Positions 7,602 to 15,812 of a DNA stretch of 17,978 bases are shown here, in pieces; positions within the stretch are counted from its first letter, which is position 1, and the number at the start of each line of letters is the position of its first letter. The stretch is from Planctomycetota bacterium (GTDB lineage Bacteria; Planctomycetota; Planctomycetia; Pirellulales; Pirellulaceae), in the NCBI GenBank assembly GCA_026692885.1, contig JAPLNJ010000246.1:1-17978 (forward strand). The letters are read 5' to 3'. Below the pieces are notes generated by a model. It had not been told where the DNA came from and ran no database searches. It saw nothing but the letters and a program-made list of their open reading frames with translations. Position numbers and translations under genes: made by a program.

Positions 7602-10600
7602 ATGTCCACGAAGTCCAGTGTCGGTTCGTCAGGTGCCCACGGACGCAGCCAGCGGCGACGCGGCTTCTCTTGGCGAAAGCTTGCTCGCTTGTCGGCAAGC
7701 GACCGAACGAAGTCGCGTTCGAGGCCGATTTTCTTTGAGTCGTTGGAGTCCCGTGTCCTGCTGAGCGGCACGACAGACTTTGCTCTGGGGACGGTGTGGG
7801 TCAGGATTCCCGATTACAATTCGGTCGCGCCGGGGTCGCATCTGACGGTCGAGGTGAACATCGGCGAAGCGGTCGGCGTACGCGCCGCGGATATTCTAAT
7901 CCGGTATGACAGCAGCTTGCTCACCACGACCAATGATAGCGTCCATCCCGGCTCGCTCTGGCCGACAGTCAATGCACAAGCGTATGCCAACGACAGGGCC
8001 ATCTCGAATGATCCCAACGTGCGCGAGATTGACATCTGGGTCTTTGGCGCCGATCCGCTCGGTTCCGGTACCGGTAGCCTGGCCACGATCGATTTCGTCA
8101 CAAAGACCTCGGTGACCGCCAGGACTGGCATGGTGCTGGATCTGCGAGCCGTGAAACTCAACGAGGGGCAGATCGACTTGGCCGACCCACGACCTCAGCC
8201 GGGCGATACCGGCCCGGATCTGGAACCCAGTCCTGTCCAGCCCACCGATCACCCGCCGCTCCCACCGCCCAGTCCTGACCCGACCGACGGCACGGTCTGG
8301 ATAGATCCGGTCCAGCCGCCCGTGATCACGGTCCCCACCACGCTAATCGCGAACGAAGACCAGGACGCTAAGGTCTTGGGCATCGGCGTGACGGACCCGT
8401 ACGTTGGGACTTCGCAAATCAAGTTAACCCTCGCTGTGGAACCGCGTGCGGTGGAGCACGGGAAGCTGAGCGTCAAGCCCGACGTCCCCGGTGGCGTACC
8501 TTCTTCAGGAATCGTCGGCAATGGCACCGATCATGTGGAATTGCAGGGAACCGTTGCTGAGATTAACACCACCTTGGCCGATGACGGGGATCTGACGTAC
8601 CGCGGCTACCCGGACTACTACGGGCAGGACACCCTAACCGTGACCGCTGACGACCTAGGGAACAACGTCAGCGGGACTCGACTGACCGCGACAAAGATCG
8701 TGGGCTTCCCCGTCAACCCCGTGAACGACGTGCCGAGTTTCACGGCCAGCAATCCGCTCGCTGTGGACGAGGACGCCGGATCTCAGAGCATTGCCAACTG
8801 GGCCGCCTTCAACCCCGGACCAACGAACGAATCGTCGCAGGTTGTGTTGTGGTACCTCGTCCCCATCACCGACATCAGCAATCGCAGCCTTTTCTCCGTG
8901 CTGCCCGTCGTTGCCAATGACGGCACGCTGACGTATACCTCGGCGCCGGATGCCAACGGAACATCGACATTCAAAGTTGCCGTGCAGGACAACGGTGGCA
9001 TCGACCGCGGTGGCATCGACACTTCACCGACGCAGTTGTTCACGATCACGGTCAATCCCGTCAACGACCCGCCGGTGAACCACCTTCCCGTGAGTGCGAA
9101 TACCGATATCAACGTGCCGCTGATCTTCTCGTCTGCGAACGGGAACGCCATCTCGATCAGCGACGTTGATGCAGGAAGCAGTCCCGTGACCGTGACACTC
9201 GATTGCACGCATGGCAGCATCAAGTTGCGTGACGGCAGGCAGGGGCCGCCGCTCAACCTTACGGGGTCACTTGCGGAGATCAACGCGGCCCTCGATGGCC
9301 TGACATTCACGCCGGAAAAGGACTTTGAAGGCCAGGCCACCATCACCACCACCACGAACGATTTAGGGAATAGTGGACAAGGTGGGCCCAAGGTTACCAC
9401 AGACACACTGACGATTGACGTCGGCCGCAACGCCAGACTGTCGGGATTCGTCTACGCGGACACCAACAAGAGTAACCGCCCCGACGTTCACGAAGGCGTG
9501 CCCGGGGTGAGGATCACGTTGGCCGGCGAAGGGGTCACGCAGGAAACTTGGACCGACGAGAACGGTCGCTACGAATTCCGCGACCTACTCGGCGGAACCT
9601 ACCAGATCACACAACGACACCCGGCAGCTTTCCTGGAAGGCGGCGGCACGACACTGATGAACATCCAACTGGGCGCCGGCGAGGTCAAAACCACCAACCA
9701 ATTCCGCGAACTGCACCTGCGTCCGGAGTGCATCCCGAATCGGTTCCTGGCCACGACCACTCAGCCCACCGGTTCCGACCCGTGGACAGAACTGGTGCGA
9801 AAGGTAGTGGGCGACATGGAGGTGCGATCCGGCAACACAACCGATCCCCTGCCGCCCGCCAAATCGCCAGAAATCGTCCCGGTTGGGCGTGAAGTCACCG
9901 TGTACGGGACGAACGGCAACGACAACTTCGAATTCGTGGCGGGGGCGGATAAGCACACGGTGAAGGTCAACGGCGAAATACACGAGTTCGATCCGTCGAA
10001 AGTCGACAAGATCATTTTCGACGGTCGCTTGGGCAAGGACACCGCCCGGGTGGTCGGTACGGCAGGGAAGGACGTGGCCACACTCTCGCCCACGTTCGGG
10101 ACAGTCAAGGGCAGCAACTACGATCTCCGACTGGCCGCCTTCGAGCAGATTCAGGTGGACGGCGTGTCCGGTTCGGACGACCAGGCGACTTTGCTCGATT
10201 CGTTCTCCGACGACACTCTGACGGCCGGCCAAAAGACCACCACGCTTTCTGGCTACTACTTCTCTAACCGGGTCACCAATTTCGCCACCGTGGTCGCAAA
10301 GTCGCAATCCGGCGGCCACGACGTAGTGAACGAGCAGCCGCACGACTTCGTGCTGACGACACAAGGCAACTTCGTCCCGCAGACCATCTCGCCTTCCACA
10401 ACGTCCCAGTTTCTGGAGGCTACGAGTGCTCCTGGGATTGTGGGTCAATCAGCCTCGTCTCTGACCACCACCGTTTTGCAAAGCCCAGTGAAAGCGTCCG
10501 GCGCACCTTCCACGATTAGCGTTCCGCAGTTGGCCGAGACGGATCTGAAGCCGATTGTCGCCGAGGCGATTGCTCGGTGGGACAATGCCGGGCTCGCTCC

Positions 10601-11597
10601 AGGGGTGGTGAACAGCTTGCACAACGTCGAGTTCACCGTCGCGGATCTTTCGGGTTCCAAGCTTGGGATAGCCACCGGTGCGAAGGTCCAACTCGACCAG
10701 GATGCCGCTGGCTATGGCTGGTTCGTCGATCCAACTCCGAGCCGTGATGAAGAATTCGCCCCCGCCAACGGCAGCCAGGAACTGCAAGCTGTGACGCCGA
10801 CTGCCAAGGGGCGCATGGATCTGTTGACGGTTGTCGAACACGAACTGGGCCACGTAGCCGGGCTAAAGGACCTACCGACCGATTCTGTGGACACCGGGAC
10901 AGACGCCGTTCGCCCTGATCCAAGCCCGTCTCAGTTGCTGGACCAGGCAACGGCGGGTGACGTGATGACTGGCAAGTTAGCTGTCGGCATCCGGCGTGTT
11001 GCAGCTGCACCAGCGGAGGCTGAGCCACACTCGGCGACACCAGCACGGCAAGCCGCCTTGCCGCTGCAGGCCGAAGCCTTCCAGTCTGACGTGGCTCCAG
11101 CCGCCTTGGAGGGGGCGACGACCAAGTGGAGCATCGTCGGGACATCGACTTTCGCGGTCCAGGTGCATGCGGGCGACCAGAACGTGATCCGGGTGCTGCA
11201 GACAGATGCTCCCCTCCCGGCGAACACTGAGTTTCGGGTGACCTTCAATCCGAGAAGCACCGAGCAGTGGAGCGGTGCAAACGCCTTGATGGTCTTCGAC
11301 TACAAGAGTCCCACGGACTTCAAGTACGCCGGGGCATTCGTCAGCATCAACCGCTGGGCGATCGGACGTATGACCGAGCGGGGCTACACCATCGACAAGA
11401 CCGTTCCCGGAGAGTTCCAATCCGGCAGTGATTACCATTTGGCCTTACGGATTGAAGGCGAGACCGTCAGCTTGACCGCCGATGGGATCGCCAAGCTCAG
11501 CCACACGTTTCCCGAACCCCTGCCGAAAGGCAGACTCGGTCTGCTTAGCTGGAACAACACCAGCCGCTTCAACGATCTCGCCGTCGTGGAGATCTGA
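7602..11597 (+). CDS. Cohesin-like/cadherin-like surface protein with matrixin-type metalloprotease motif and lectin-like C-terminus
   Basis: The protein has 1331 residues from ATG 7602. Visible order: basic N-terminus and FESLESRVLLSG (45-56), the planctomycete extracellular motif; a cohesin-like beta-sandwich (about 60-190, with APGSHLTVEVNIGEAVGV, RYDSSLL and GSLATIDF); a Pro-rich linker; three cadherin-like repeats (240-606, NPVNDxP linkers); an SdrD_B/CNA_B-like domain (611-700, SGFVYADTN, DENGRYEF); a segment with GTNGNDNFEF (about 756-833) recalling a single calcium-binding RTX-like turn; a zincin region (975-1130) with HELGHVAGLKD (H1080, E1081, H1084, D1090) and a likely Met-turn at DVMTGKL (M1122); and a C-terminal concanavalin/LamG-like sandwich (about 1190-1331). 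By family knowledge it should be an exported metallopeptidase or adhesin. The Asp in the third zinc-ligand position resembles snapalysin-type enzymes. It faces the FG-GAP gene tail to tail. Confidence 0.93.
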   Translation: MSTKSSVGSSGAHGRSQRRRGFSWRKLARLSASDRTKSRSRPIFFESLESRVLLSGTTDFALGTVWVRIPDYNSVAPGSHLTVEVNIGEAVGVRAADILIRYDSSLLTTTNDSVHPGSLWPTVNAQAYANDRAISNDPNVREIDIWVFGADPLGSGTGSLATIDFVTKTSVTARTGMVLDLRAVKLNEGQIDLADPRPQPGDTGPDLEPSPVQPTDHPPLPPPSPDPTDGTVWIDPVQPPVITVPTTLIANEDQDAKVLGIGVTDPYVGTSQIKLTLAVEPRAVEHGKLSVKPDVPGGVPSSGIVGNGTDHVELQGTVAEINTTLADDGDLTYRGYPDYYGQDTLTVTADDLGNNVSGTRLTATKIVGFPVNPVNDVPSFTASNPLAVDEDAGSQSIANWAAFNPGPTNESSQVVLWYLVPITDISNRSLFSVLPVVANDGTLTYTSAPDANGTSTFKVAVQDNGGIDRGGIDTSPTQLFTITVNPVNDPPVNHLPVSANTDINVPLIFSSANGNAISISDVDAGSSPVTVTLDCTHGSIKLRDGRQGPPLNLTGSLAEINAALDGLTFTPEKDFEGQATITTTTNDLGNSGQGGPKVTTDTLTIDVGRNARLSGFVYADTNKSNRPDVHEGVPGVRITLAGEGVTQETWTDENGRYEFRDLLGGTYQITQRHPAAFLEGGGTTLMNIQLGAGEVKTTNQFRELHLRPECIPNRFLATTTQPTGSDPWTELVRKVVGDMEVRSGNTTDPLPPAKSPEIVPVGREVTVYGTNGNDNFEFVAGADKHTVKVNGEIHEFDPSKVDKIIFDGRLGKDTARVVGTAGKDVATLSPTFGTVKGSNYDLRLAAFEQIQVDGVSGSDDQATLLDSFSDDTLTAGQKTTTLSGYYFSNRVTNFATVVAKSQSGGHDVVNEQPHDFVLTTQGNFVPQTISPSTTSQFLEATSAPGIVGQSASSLTTTVLQSPVKASGAPSTISVPQLAETDLKPIVAEAIARWDNAGLAPGVVNSLHNVEFTVADLSGSKLGIATGAKVQLDQDAAGYGWFVDPTPSRDEEFAPANGSQELQAVTPTAKGRMDLLTVVEHELGHVAGLKDLPTDSVDTGTDAVRPDPSPSQLLDQATAGDVMTGKLAVGIRRVAAAPAEAEPHSATPARQAALPLQAEAFQSDVAPAALEGATTKWSIVGTSTFAVQVHAGDQNVIRVLQTDAPLPANTEFRVTFNPRSTEQWSGANALMVFDYKSPTDFKYAGAFVSINRWAIGRMTERGYTIDKTVPGEFQSGSDYHLALRIEGETVSLTADGIAKLSHTFPEPLPKGRLGLLSWNNTSRFNDLAVVEI

Positions 11598-11645
11598 CGG
11601 GCCGCGATCGTATCGCCGACTCAGGACGCGTAGAATGACGGCCCG
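11598..11645 (+). terminator. Weak stem-loop candidate after the protease gene
   Basis: CGGGCCG at 11598-11604 directly follows the stop codon and is the exact complement of CGGCCCG at 11639-11645, giving a 7-bp stem around a long loop of 34 nt. No U-tract follows. It may contribute to termination, but the loop is large and the evidence weak. Confidence 0.25.
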
Positions 11646-11830
11646 CCCCGCCGTGAACAGCGTTCCGACGTCAGAAGTGGCCGACGAGGCTGACGGCAGG
11701 CATCCGCCGCGCGGCAGCAAAGAACGAGCGTCAATCGTGAGCAAATCGTCACGGAGCAAGGCGATCCCAGCGTCGCGGCCATCGGCGTCTCGTCGCTTTG
11801 GCGGCGTGGCTGAGATATCGGTCGGGTTTC

Positions 11831-11942
11831 TCTCGTTCCCATGCTCTGCGTGGGAACGCAAGTCTCACGACGCTCCGCGTCGTCTGCCCAAGGGCGAGAA
11901 GCGTCCGACGCTTACGTTCTGATGCAGAACGTCGGAACGAGA
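11831..11942. repeat. REP-like composite palindrome in the convergent intergenic region
   Basis: Several inverted repeats are nested. An outer stem TCTCGTTCC (11831-11839) pairs exactly with GGAACGAGA (11934-11942). Inside lie a 10-bp hairpin with one wobble pair (11835-11857, GTTCCCATGC / GCGTGGGAAC, loop TCT), a perfect 7-bp hairpin (11867-11883, ACGACGC / GCGTCGT) and a perfect 8-bp hairpin (11914-11932, ACGTTCTG / CAGAACGT). The core GTTCCCATGCTCTGCGTGGGAAC resembles a dispersed palindromic repeat that I recall from many bacterial genomes. Elements of this kind are moved by RAYT transposases. Lying between two convergent stop codons, it could also act as a bidirectional terminator. Confidence 0.6.
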
Positions 11943-11960
11943 AGAATCCGGGATCGCGAC

Positions 11961-11990
11961 GCTCCGGCTCGGCAGGAGCCTCGCCCTCGC
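11961..11990. repeat. Second short palindromic dispersed-repeat candidate next to the FG-GAP gene stop
   Basis: GGCTC (11966-11970) pairs with GAGCC (11976-11980) over a 5-nt loop, within a GC-rich stretch reading CTCGGCAGGAGCCTCGCC. This motif looks like a repeat commonly scattered through planctomycete intergenic regions, by memory only. It ends 4 bp before the stop codon of the minus-strand FG-GAP gene and may act in its transcription termination. Confidence 0.4.
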
Positions 11991-11993
11991 ATG

Positions 11994-14900
11994 TTACCGC
12001 GGTTTCCAGACACCGCTGATTTCACCCGCGATGTCGGGTAGGATCGCGTCCAAGGGTGTCCACGCGAGGTCGCGTGCATCGGCCAACACTTCGTCCCGAA
12101 GTCGGAGCTGACCTGCGTTCTTCGCAGTCGCAAGTCGGGTTGCACGCGAGGCGGCTGAACCCAGGTCAATTCCTGACAGGTCCCTCCGGACGGCTCGCCT
12201 CTCTTCGCCGCTTTCGCGCGTGAACGAAAACCTGTCGGCAACCACAGGAACGCCGGTAGTGCTCGTTTCAGGAGCAGCTAGGCTAACCTGTTGCGGCAGC
12301 TCGGCTCGCAGGTCCATGACCAGCGACCTCGCCGACTCGCCTTCTCCCGCCGCCCCGTCCAGGCTGTCGATGGCGTTGATCACCAGCAGTACGTCTGTGG
12401 GGTCCACCCGATCGTCCCCGTTGACGTCGAGGTAGGCCGGCAAGCCGACATTACTCGCAGTCGGTAACGGCAGCAGCCCTGCCCCGTTGAAGTTGATATA
12501 GTTGATGACCAAGAGGACGTCGATGGCGTGCACGCCGGACTGGCCGTCCACATTCATGCGGTCTACAGGGTTTTGCCACGGGTGGGCGACGACTCGCAGG
12601 GTCAACGGTGCGCCGACACTCAGGCCGCCCGAATCTGTGGCGGTCACGACTATATCAAAATTCCCGCCATCGTCTTTGGTCGGCGCCCCATGAAACCTGC
12701 CCGTCACCGTGTCGAAGGCCAACCACGACGGGAGAGGCGTGCTATCGGCCCGCGCGGCGGATAACGTCAGCGTGTCGCCCTGATCCACGTCGCTGAAAGC
12801 GTTAGCCGGGACCGTCCAGTCCAAGGTTGCCCTCCCGTAGGCGGTAGGAGCGACCAGCGGCATGGCCACGTGGGGCGGCTGATTGAAGCCGAAGTTGGCC
12901 AGCGAATTCAGTTCGGCTGCCGCCAGGAAAGCTGCCGCCTGGCCCCCGAACCCATTGATGCCGATCAGCGCGTCTGCGGCGGCTTCCGCCGCGGCCCGCG
13001 TGTCGGCCAGGATTGTGAAGTGGGCTAACCGCACCGTCTGCCCGGCCGGTACGGTGATGTTGTACGTCCACTCGAGGTTGTCACCCAGATCGCCCGTGCG
13101 GCGGACAGACGCCGGCACCAGTCCCGCCGGGCCGTGGATGTAATGCACGACTGCCGGGCTGCCCGATCCATCGGCGTCGTCCGTACCGATCCACCGATCG
13201 GTGGGCTCGATCACCGTATCGCCGTCGGAAGTCTGCCACACCGTGGTGGCCGCATCCGAGCCGAGATTGCCCACGATCCGGACGGTCGTCGTAATCGGCT
13301 CGCCTGTGGGGTTGCTCAAGACGTCGACGGTCCGAGCAAAATCCTGTGCCCCCGTGGCCGGCACCGTGATCTCTCGGGAAACGTACAGACCGGCAATCGT
13401 GACCATCGGTGTGACGATCGTCCGGTCGTTGTCGGTCAGGAAATCACTGCTGGCGGACGGTGCGTAGGTCTGACCGCCGACTTCCAACCGTCCCGCTCCA
13501 TCGAAGGCGTTTCCGGTGCCTTCGACCAACTGCCCGGCCCCGAACCCGCGCGCTTGCACGCCGAAACGAATCGCGTGCGGCGAATCGAACTCGAACACCC
13601 CCGGCCTGTACTGTTCCTCACCCAACAGGACTTCGACGGAATCGCCGTCAGCGTTGGCGATGGCAATGTCGCTCTTTCCGTCGGTGTTGAAATCGCCCAC
13701 GGTGACCGATCGGGGATACGAACCACCCGATGCGTAGGTGACGACAGCGGCAAATCCGCCGGTATCATTTCCAAGCAGGACGCCGACGTTGCTCTCGCCA
13801 GAGTTGACGACGGCGAGGTCGCTGTTTTCGTCGGCATTGAAATCGCCCACGCTGACCGACAGGGGCCCCCAGCCGCCGGAAGCGTAGGTGACGGCAACCG
13901 AAAATCCGCCGGTGCCATTCCCGAACAGGACGCCGACATTGCCGCTGGCCGCGTTGGTGACGGCGAGATCGCTGTTTCCGTCCCCGTTGAAATCGCCCAC
14001 GGTGACCGAGCTGGGAGACGAGCCGCCCGAAGCGTAGGCCACGGCAGCGGCAAATCCGCCGGCGCCATTTGCGAGCAGGACGCCGATGTTATCGCTGTCC
14101 GCGTTGGCGATGGCAAGATCGCTGTTTCCGTCCCCGTTGAAATCGCCCCCAGTGACCGACTGGGGAGACAGGCCGCCGGAGGAGTAGGCGATGGCGTCGG
14201 CAAATCCGCCGGTGCCATTTCCGAGCAGCACGCTGACGTTGTCACTGTCCGCATTGGCGACCACGAGGTCGCGGTTTCCGTCGACGTCGAAATCGCCGAC
14301 TACGACCGACTTGGGAGACAATCCGCCCGAGGCGTAGGTGACGGCGGCGGCAAATCCGCCGGTGCCATTTCCAAGCAGGATGCCGATGTTGTTGTCGCCA
14401 GAGTTGGCGACAGCGAGGTCGCCCTTTCCGTCCGCGTTGAAATCGCCCACGTTGATCGAGTTGGGAGACGAACCGCCGGAGGCGTAAATCACGGCGGCGG
14501 CAAATCCGCCGACGCCATTGCCGAGCAGGACGCTGACGTTGTTCCAGTTGGCGACGGCGAGGTCGCTGTTTCCGTCCGAGTTGAAATCGCCCACGCTGAC
14601 CGAGTTGGAAGACGAACCGCCGGAGGCGTAGATCAGGGTGGCGGTAAATCCGCCGACGTCATTGCCGAGCAGGACGCTGACGTTGTTATTGTTGGCGACG
14701 GCGAGATCGCTGTTTCCGTCGGCGTTAAAATCACCCACGCTGACCGAGTTGGGAGACGAGCCGCCGGAGGCGTAGGTGGTGGCAGCGCCAAATCCGCCGG
14801 CGCCATTTCCAAGCAGGACGCCGACGCCGTTATTGTTGGCGACGGCGAGGTCGCTATTTCCGTCGGCATTGAAATCGCCCACGCGGATCGCGGTGGGCCC

Positions 14901-15812
14901 GAAGCCGCCCGAGGCATAGGTCACGGGGGCGGCAAATCCGCCATCGCCATTGCCGAGCAGGACGCCGACATTCTTTATATTGAAGAGGGGAGGTTTGTTT
15001 TCGTTCGCGACGGCGAGGTCGCTCCGGCCGTCGCCGTTGAAATCACCCACGCTGACCGAGCTGGGAGACGAGCCGCCCGAAGCGTAGGTCACGGCAGCGG
15101 CAAATCCGCCAGCGCCATCTCCGAGCAAAACGCCGATGTTCTTTCTGTTGAGGGGGGGAGAATTGAAGGGGGGAACGTCGTTTTTATTCGCGACGGCGAG
15201 GTCGCTCCGGCCATCGCCGTTGAAATCGCCCACGGTCACCGAGCTGGGAGACGAGCCGCCCGAAGCGTAGGCCACAGCAGCGGCAAAACCGCCGGCGCCA
15301 TTGCCGAGCAAGACGCCAACATTGTTGCTGTCCGAGTTAGCGACGGCGAGGTCGCTGTTTCCGTCCCCGTCGAAATCGCCCATGATGACTGCGTACGGCC
15401 CCGAGCCACCGGAACCGTAGGTCATGGCGGCGGCAAATCCGCCAGCACCATTTCCGAGCAACACGCCGACGTTGTTGCCGTCGGAATTGGCGACGACGAG
15501 GTCACTCTGACCGTCGCCGTTGAAATCGCCCACGATCACCGAGTTGGGATACGAGCCACCGGAAGCGTAGGTGACGGCGGCAGCAAATTCGCCGGCGCCA
15601 TCTCCGAGCAGGATGCCGATGTTAATTCCGCTGGAAGTGTACGAGCTGGATGAGTTGGCGACGGCGAGGTCACTGTTTCCATCGGCGTTGAAATCACCCA
15701 CGCTGACCGAGCTGGGAGACGAGCCGCCGGAGTCGTAGGTCAGGGCTTCGGCAAATCCGCCGGTGCAATTTCCGAACAGGACGCCGATGTTGTGGCTGGA
15801 AGAGGTCCAAGT
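11994..15812 (-). CDS. FG-GAP repeat protein, 3' part: repeats, Ig/cadherin-like domain and dockerin (frameshifted from its 5' part)
   Basis: This is the downstream half of the split gene. Its frame is open back to 16010, but upstream of about 15812 it reads out of register with the true coding frame, so only 15812-11994 is homologous. It encodes 14 FG-GAP/VCBS-type units (GDFNxDGxSDLAVAN followed by VGVLLGNGxGGF; 15800 to about 13618). Next come a region of about 220 residues typical of planctomycete surface proteins (no family assigned), a He_PIG/CADG-like Ig domain (12870-12590) and a dockerin (about 12570-12362). The second dockerin loop, DVNGDDRVDPTD, is canonical; the first, NVDGQSGVHAID, has Asn and Gln at positions 1 and 5, so calcium binding may be weaker. 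A polar tail ends at TAA 11996-11994. FG-GAP units normally fold as beta-propeller blades. Without the 5' part it lacks an export signal. Confidence 0.8.
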   Translation of the reverse strand, partial: TWTSSSHNIGVLFGNCTGGFAEALTYDSGGSSPSSVSVGDFNADGNSDLAVANSSSSYTSSGINIGILLGDGAGEFAAAVTYASGGSYPNSVIVGDFNGDGQSDLVVANSDGNNVGVLLGNGAGGFAAAMTYGSGGSGPYAVIMGDFDGDGNSDLAVANSDSNNVGVLLGNGAGGFAAAVAYASGGSSPSSVTVGDFNGDGRSDLAVANKNDVPPFNSPPLNRKNIGVLLGDGAGGFAAAVTYASGGSSPSSVSVGDFNGDGRSDLAVANENKPPLFNIKNVGVLLGNGDGGFAAPVTYASGGFGPTAIRVGDFNADGNSDLAVANNNGVGVLLGNGAGGFGAATTYASGGSSPNSVSVGDFNADGNSDLAVANNNNVSVLLGNDVGGFTATLIYASGGSSSNSVSVGDFNSDGNSDLAVANWNNVSVLLGNGVGGFAAAVIYASGGSSPNSINVGDFNADGKGDLAVANSGDNNIGILLGNGTGGFAAAVTYASGGLSPKSVVVGDFDVDGNRDLVVANADSDNVSVLLGNGTGGFADAIAYSSGGLSPQSVTGGDFNGDGNSDLAIANADSDNIGVLLANGAGGFAAAVAYASGGSSPSSVTVGDFNGDGNSDLAVTNAASGNVGVLFGNGTGGFSVAVTYASGGWGPLSVSVGDFNADENSDLAVVNSGESNVGVLLGNDTGGFAAVVTYASGGSYPRSVTVGDFNTDGKSDIAIANADGDSVEVLLGEEQYRPGVFEFDSPHAIRFGVQARGFGAGQLVEGTGNAFDGAGRLEVGGQTYAPSASSDFLTDNDRTIVTPMVTIAGLYVSREITVPATGAQDFARTVDVLSNPTGEPITTTVRIVGNLGSDAATTVWQTSDGDTVIEPTDRWIGTDDADGSGSPAVVHYIHGPAGLVPASVRRTGDLGDNLEWTYNITVPAGQTVRLAHFTILADTRAAAEAAADALIGINGFGGQAAAFLAAAELNSLANFGFNQPPHVAMPLVAPTAYGRATLDWTVPANAFSDVDQGDTLTLSAARADSTPLPSWLAFDTVTGRFHGAPTKDDGGNFDIVVTATDSGGLSVGAPLTLRVVAHPWQNPVDRMNVDGQSGVHAIDVLLVINYINFNGAGLLPLPTASNVGLPAYLDVNGDDRVDPTDVLLVINAIDSLDGAAGEGESARSLVMDLRAELPQQVSLAAPETSTTGVPVVADRFSFTRESGEERRAVRRDLSGIDLGSAASRATRLATAKNAGQLRLRDEVLADARDLAWTPLDAILPDIAGEISGVWKPR

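Noticed and set aside
9585..10448. Minus-strand ORF of 287 codons inside the plus-strand protease gene
   Set aside because: It is antisense to SdrD_B-like and following sequence. No recognisable motif or start signal was seen.
11598..11830. Small ORFs on both strands in the convergent intergenic region (for example plus 11482-11922, minus 11445-11861)
   Set aside because: They run into the end of the protease gene and across the palindromic repeat, have no recognisable motif, and look like random open frames in GC-rich DNA.
13436..14254. Minus-strand ORF of 272 codons rich in Pro, Ser and Thr
   Set aside because: It is a +1 shadow of the FG-GAP repeats (recurring AISTGTETAISPSPT-like units). 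The main frame is clearly coding.
13134..15653. Plus-strand ORF of 839 codons, with a second one at 15937-16659
   Set aside because: They lie antisense to the FG-GAP repeats. The periodic, stop-poor codon pattern of the repeat keeps the opposite strand open, and the translation (recurring VEIAHADRxGRRAAG-type units) is a mirror of those codons. The minus frame gives recognisable FG-GAP, Ig and dockerin motifs.
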